Shown here piece after piece: positions 61,005-64,000 of a stretch of DNA of 64,000 nt (within the stretch, counting starts at the first letter, position 1; each line of letters begins with the position of its first letter). Below the pieces are notes generated by a model. It was not told the origin of the DNA. It saw nothing but the letters and a program-made list of their open reading frames with translations, and searched no databases. The stretch is from positions 26,033,916-26,097,915 of the forward strand of contig NC_052489.1 of assembly GCF_009730915.1 (NCBI RefSeq), read 5' to 3'. Both the position numbers and the translations under genes were made by a program. The DNA comes from Dioscorea cayenensis subsp. rotundata. Its lineage: Eukaryota > Streptophyta > Magnoliopsida > Dioscoreales > Dioscoreaceae.

Positions 61005-64000
61005 ATGAAGGCCATGGAGATCTTCTCTTCTCTTCTTTTCATTGTTTTTAGCTTCATAATCTTCTACTTATACTACTTAGTTTGGTTGAAACCTGAAGGA
61101 ATTCGTAGGAAGATGAGACAACAAGGAATCAATGGCCCCATTCCTTCCTCTTTCTTTTCTGGAAATATTGAAGATATGAAGAAGTTCATGCAGGAGAAGA
61201 AGAAGAGCCCAAGAGGGACAGTATCACATGATTACTCTATCTGTCCACATCTTGATCACTGGAGGAAGAATTATGGTATATTTATATATATTTATCATGA
61301 TAAATAGTTAATAAAGAAGGGTTAATATTTTTGTTTAATTTGCAGGGCAAGTGTATGTGTACACAATGGGAAATGCACCTATAATGCATGTAAGCAGCCC
61401 AGAAATGGTGAAGGAGATAAGCCAGTGTTTATCAATAGATTTTGGAAAAACTACGTTCTTGAAGGAGACACTGAAGCCTCTGTTTGGTGATGGGATTATT
61501 AAGGCTAATGGGGAGATTTGGTCTCATCAGAGAAAAATCATAGCCCCTGAATTCTTCTTAAACAAGATTAAGGTATTGTTTAACTGAAATTAGTTCTTCT
61601 TTTTTGTCCTTTTAAGCAAGAGAAACCACCAGCTAGGCCAGAGTTCGAAACCTTACTTTTATAATATTGTTTATCAATACTATTTATGCACTATACACTA
61701 GGGCGCATTACTGTTCATTAATTCTATTTGTTATCATGGTAGTGGAAGAAAATATTTTTCATCCACTCCAAGGTTGCATGATAAAAATGATATATTTCCG
61801 GGGTCATTAAAGCACTGTAACTGGTGCATCTCCGTATCTACTTTTTTTACATCCTTCTCGCATTTGTCAAAAAATAATAATAATAATAATAATAATATGA
61901 ACAAGCTACACACGCCACTAAATTCTCAACTATTAGAAGAAAGTCGAACCATTGACCTTCTAATGGAAGTTAATGACATTACCACTCATCTATTACAGGT
62001 AAATAGCTTGAGCAGATATTGTGTTTTAGTTATTTTTCATTTTAAACATCGAACTTTAATTTATATCATTTTGGTCACTCATTAATTCTATACTCATCTG
62101 CTCCTATTTCCACTTTGTGTAAACGATCTCGAACTCTTTCGAGTTGTCTTTATACAATACTCAAGGCTTTAGGCTGAGTAGTAGGAGCAACTTTTAATTT
62201 GTTAAAGTTTAATTTGTGTTCATCGAGAGAGTACTAAAAGAACTCTGGGAAGAATTTAATGACATATATATATCAAATTTACCATGTTAACACCAATTTG
62301 TTGTGTCATTTACATACGTAGACATGACACGTCATTAAAGAGTAGCCACGATGTCATTTTTATTGACCAATTTATTGAGTTGTGCCGTATTAATAAAAGT
62401 GGTCACGTGGCTTTTTTTTTTTATTAAATAACATATTTATATGTGCAGATAACACACAAAATGATACAAATTAAAATTAAGTAACTAAAATAATATAAAT
62501 TAAAGTTTAATATTTTTAAAAAAATGACTATGGTTCGGTAACCACATAGAAATTTACCCCATTTATTACATTAGTTGGAATCAGATATTCAAAATTCCAA
62601 GCTTTTATTATTACAGTGTTTTTGTGGGTTGGGGAACATATTTCAACAGGGAATGGTGGATTTGATGGTGGATTCAACAGGGCCATTGTTGAGGTTATGG
62701 GAGAACAGGATTGAGGAAGGAGAAGTGGAAATGGAGCTTTATGAAGATCTGAGAAACTATTCAGCTGATGTGATATCCAGAGCTTGTTTTGGCAGCAGTT
62801 ATTTGAGGGGAAAAGAGATGTTTTCCAAACTAAGACTTCTTCAGAATTCGTTGTCCAAACCTAATTTGTTCGCTGAGATTACAGGTTTCAGGTCCAAACA
62901 AAATAAATATATTTATTTATTTATTTCCTACCCTTTTATTGACTTTTCTTTTGTAAACTTTTCTAAATTGGCATTGGATTTTAACTTTTTATATTTGTTT
63001 TTGTTTTTTGAGTTAAATAGTAAAATATTGAAAAGCTTCTGAATTGATGGCAGGCTTCTAGTACCGAGCAAGAGTGGCAGAGAGGTAGTGAAACTAGAGA
63101 GAGAAGTGCATTCACTCATACTAGAGTTGGTAAAGGATGGCCAAGCTTCGGGGGAGGAGAAGAACCTCTTGCAAGCCATCCTCAACGGCGCCAAAGGGAG
63201 CAGCTTCACCTCTCAAGACAAAGCCGACGCCTTTATTGTTGATAATTGCAAGAGCATCTACTTTGCCGGCCATGAAACCACTGCCACTGCCGCTTCCTGG
63301 TGCTTGCTGCTGCTTGCTCTTTATCCTGAATGGCAGCATCTTGTTCGCTCTGAAATCACTCAGCTCTGTGGAGGCCTCTCCCCTGATGCGCAATCCCTCC
63401 AAAAAATGAAGATTGTTAAGTGTTTGATTTCTCTTTGTTTATTGGTTTTGATTCTAGAGAGTGAAAATTAAGAATTTTTTTTTATTATTATAATTTTGTG
63501 GGATAAAGCTTTGATTTTTTTTTTTTCATCGCAAATGGTGTATTTGGTCAATCTTTAGGTCATTTTGCAATTGAGTTTGTGAAGCTTTTGAGAATGATTT
63601 GTTGATGAATTTGATTCGCATTTTGGCAGCTGACAATGGTGATTCAGGAGACAATTAGGCTTTACCCTCCAGGTCCTATAATCTCAAGGGAGTCTCTTCA
63701 GGACATGAAGCTTGGCAAGCTTGATATTCCTAAAGGCCTTGGCATCTACATCCCTTTGCCCACTCTGCATCGAGATCCCAGTATTTGGGGCCCGGATGCA
63801 CTCATCTTTAATCCTAAAAGGTTTGCTAATGGTGTCACCAGTGCTTGTACTTTTCCACAGGCTTATGCCCCATTTGGAGCTGGAGCTCGGACTTGCCTTG
63901 GCCAGCACTTCGCCATGCTTGAGCTCAAGATTGTTCTTTCACTCATTCTCTCAAAGTTTTGCTTCTCTGTTTCCCAGAATTACTGCCATTCACCTTACTT
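61005..64000 (+). CDS. Cytochrome P450, CYP714-like (3' end beyond the window)
   Basis: Exons 61005-61275, 61346-61572, 62650-62891, 63054-63414 and 63630 to the window end (about 490 residues so far; the family has about 510-530). Order: an N-terminal membrane anchor (IFSSLLFIVFSFIIFYLYYL), the clan-72 phrase IRRKMRQQGINGP, W-x-x-x-R C-helix WSHQRK, I-helix A318-G-H-E-T322-T, K-helix E374-T-I-R377, NPKRF, and the haem loop FGAGARTCLG with Cys456 as axial ligand. All catalytic features are present. CYP714 members oxidise gibberellins (16,17-epoxidation or 13-hydroxylation), cytokinins or other diterpenoids in the ER; RESLQDMKLGKLDIPKG and PTLHRDPSIWG fit this family. The subfamily and substrate cannot be told. 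The first true ATG is at 61005, with another in frame at 61014. Confidence 0.92.
61870..61898. repeat. (AAT)n microsatellite in P450 intron 2
   Basis: About nine AAT units. Confidence 0.9.
62025..62535. mobile_element. Foldback MITE-like element in P450 intron 2
   Basis: The sequence at 62049-62079 (gaactttaatttatatcatt followed by ttggtcact) has an imperfect reverse complement at 62480-62510 (agtaactaaaataatataaa followed by ttaaagttta), with about 400 bp between. Weaker similarity extends outward on both sides. The ends given are approximate, and no target duplication was identified. Confidence 0.5.

Overview
The window is plant nuclear DNA. Its genes have many GT-AG introns and encode plant-specific products: a nuclear-encoded plastid NDH subunit, plastid GNAT acetyltransferases, a PIN-LIKES carrier and a CYP714-type P450. 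Non-coding DNA is AT-rich and full of microsatellites. Several first coding exons (12139-12310, 51385-51714, 35656-35955) are much more GC-rich than the rest. That pattern is typical of monocots, so I infer a flowering plant, probably a non-grass monocot. The species is not determined.

Nine protein-coding genes were reconstructed exon by exon by joining reading frames at GT-AG sites and comparing with remembered family sequences. For the eight complete ones the exon lengths sum to a multiple of three. Left part, + strand: an ATG18-type autophagy PROPPIN (1861-5151), the plastid acetyltransferase NSI/GNAT2, also called SNAT1 (7124-11203), and a plastid-type alpha/beta hydrolase (12139-14229). 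A Tourist-like MITE (14493-15280) lies between this block and a minus-strand block: an SRC2-like C2 protein (15452-17100), a second plastid-type GNAT (17775-20112), the mitochondrial half-ABC transporter ABCB25/ATM3 (20 exons, 21439-35955) and the ER auxin carrier PILS6 (10 exons, 38303-45542).

A repeat-rich gap of about 5 kb (46540-51360) holds a foldback element and a tRNA-derived SINE. Then on the + strand come NdhN, a subunit of the chloroplast NDH complex (51385-59993), and a CYP714-like P450 cut off by the window end (61005-64000+). The first intron of NdhN is 7.6 kb long and carries a complete but decayed Ty1/copia retrotransposon in opposite orientation. It still shows two LTRs and an initiator-Met tRNA primer-binding site.

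The genes do not form an operon or an obvious biosynthetic cluster. The products act in autophagy, plastid protein or serotonin acetylation, mitochondrial sulfur/glutathione export, ER auxin homeostasis, photosynthetic cyclic electron flow and probably gibberellin-type oxidation. I found no convincing new biological system. The best leads are an overlapping upstream ORF in the NdhN leader that itself reads like an organelle presequence, a perfect ABRE/G-box beside the PILS6 TATA box, two plastid GNAT genes about 7 kb apart, and several unclassified foldback and duplicated segments.
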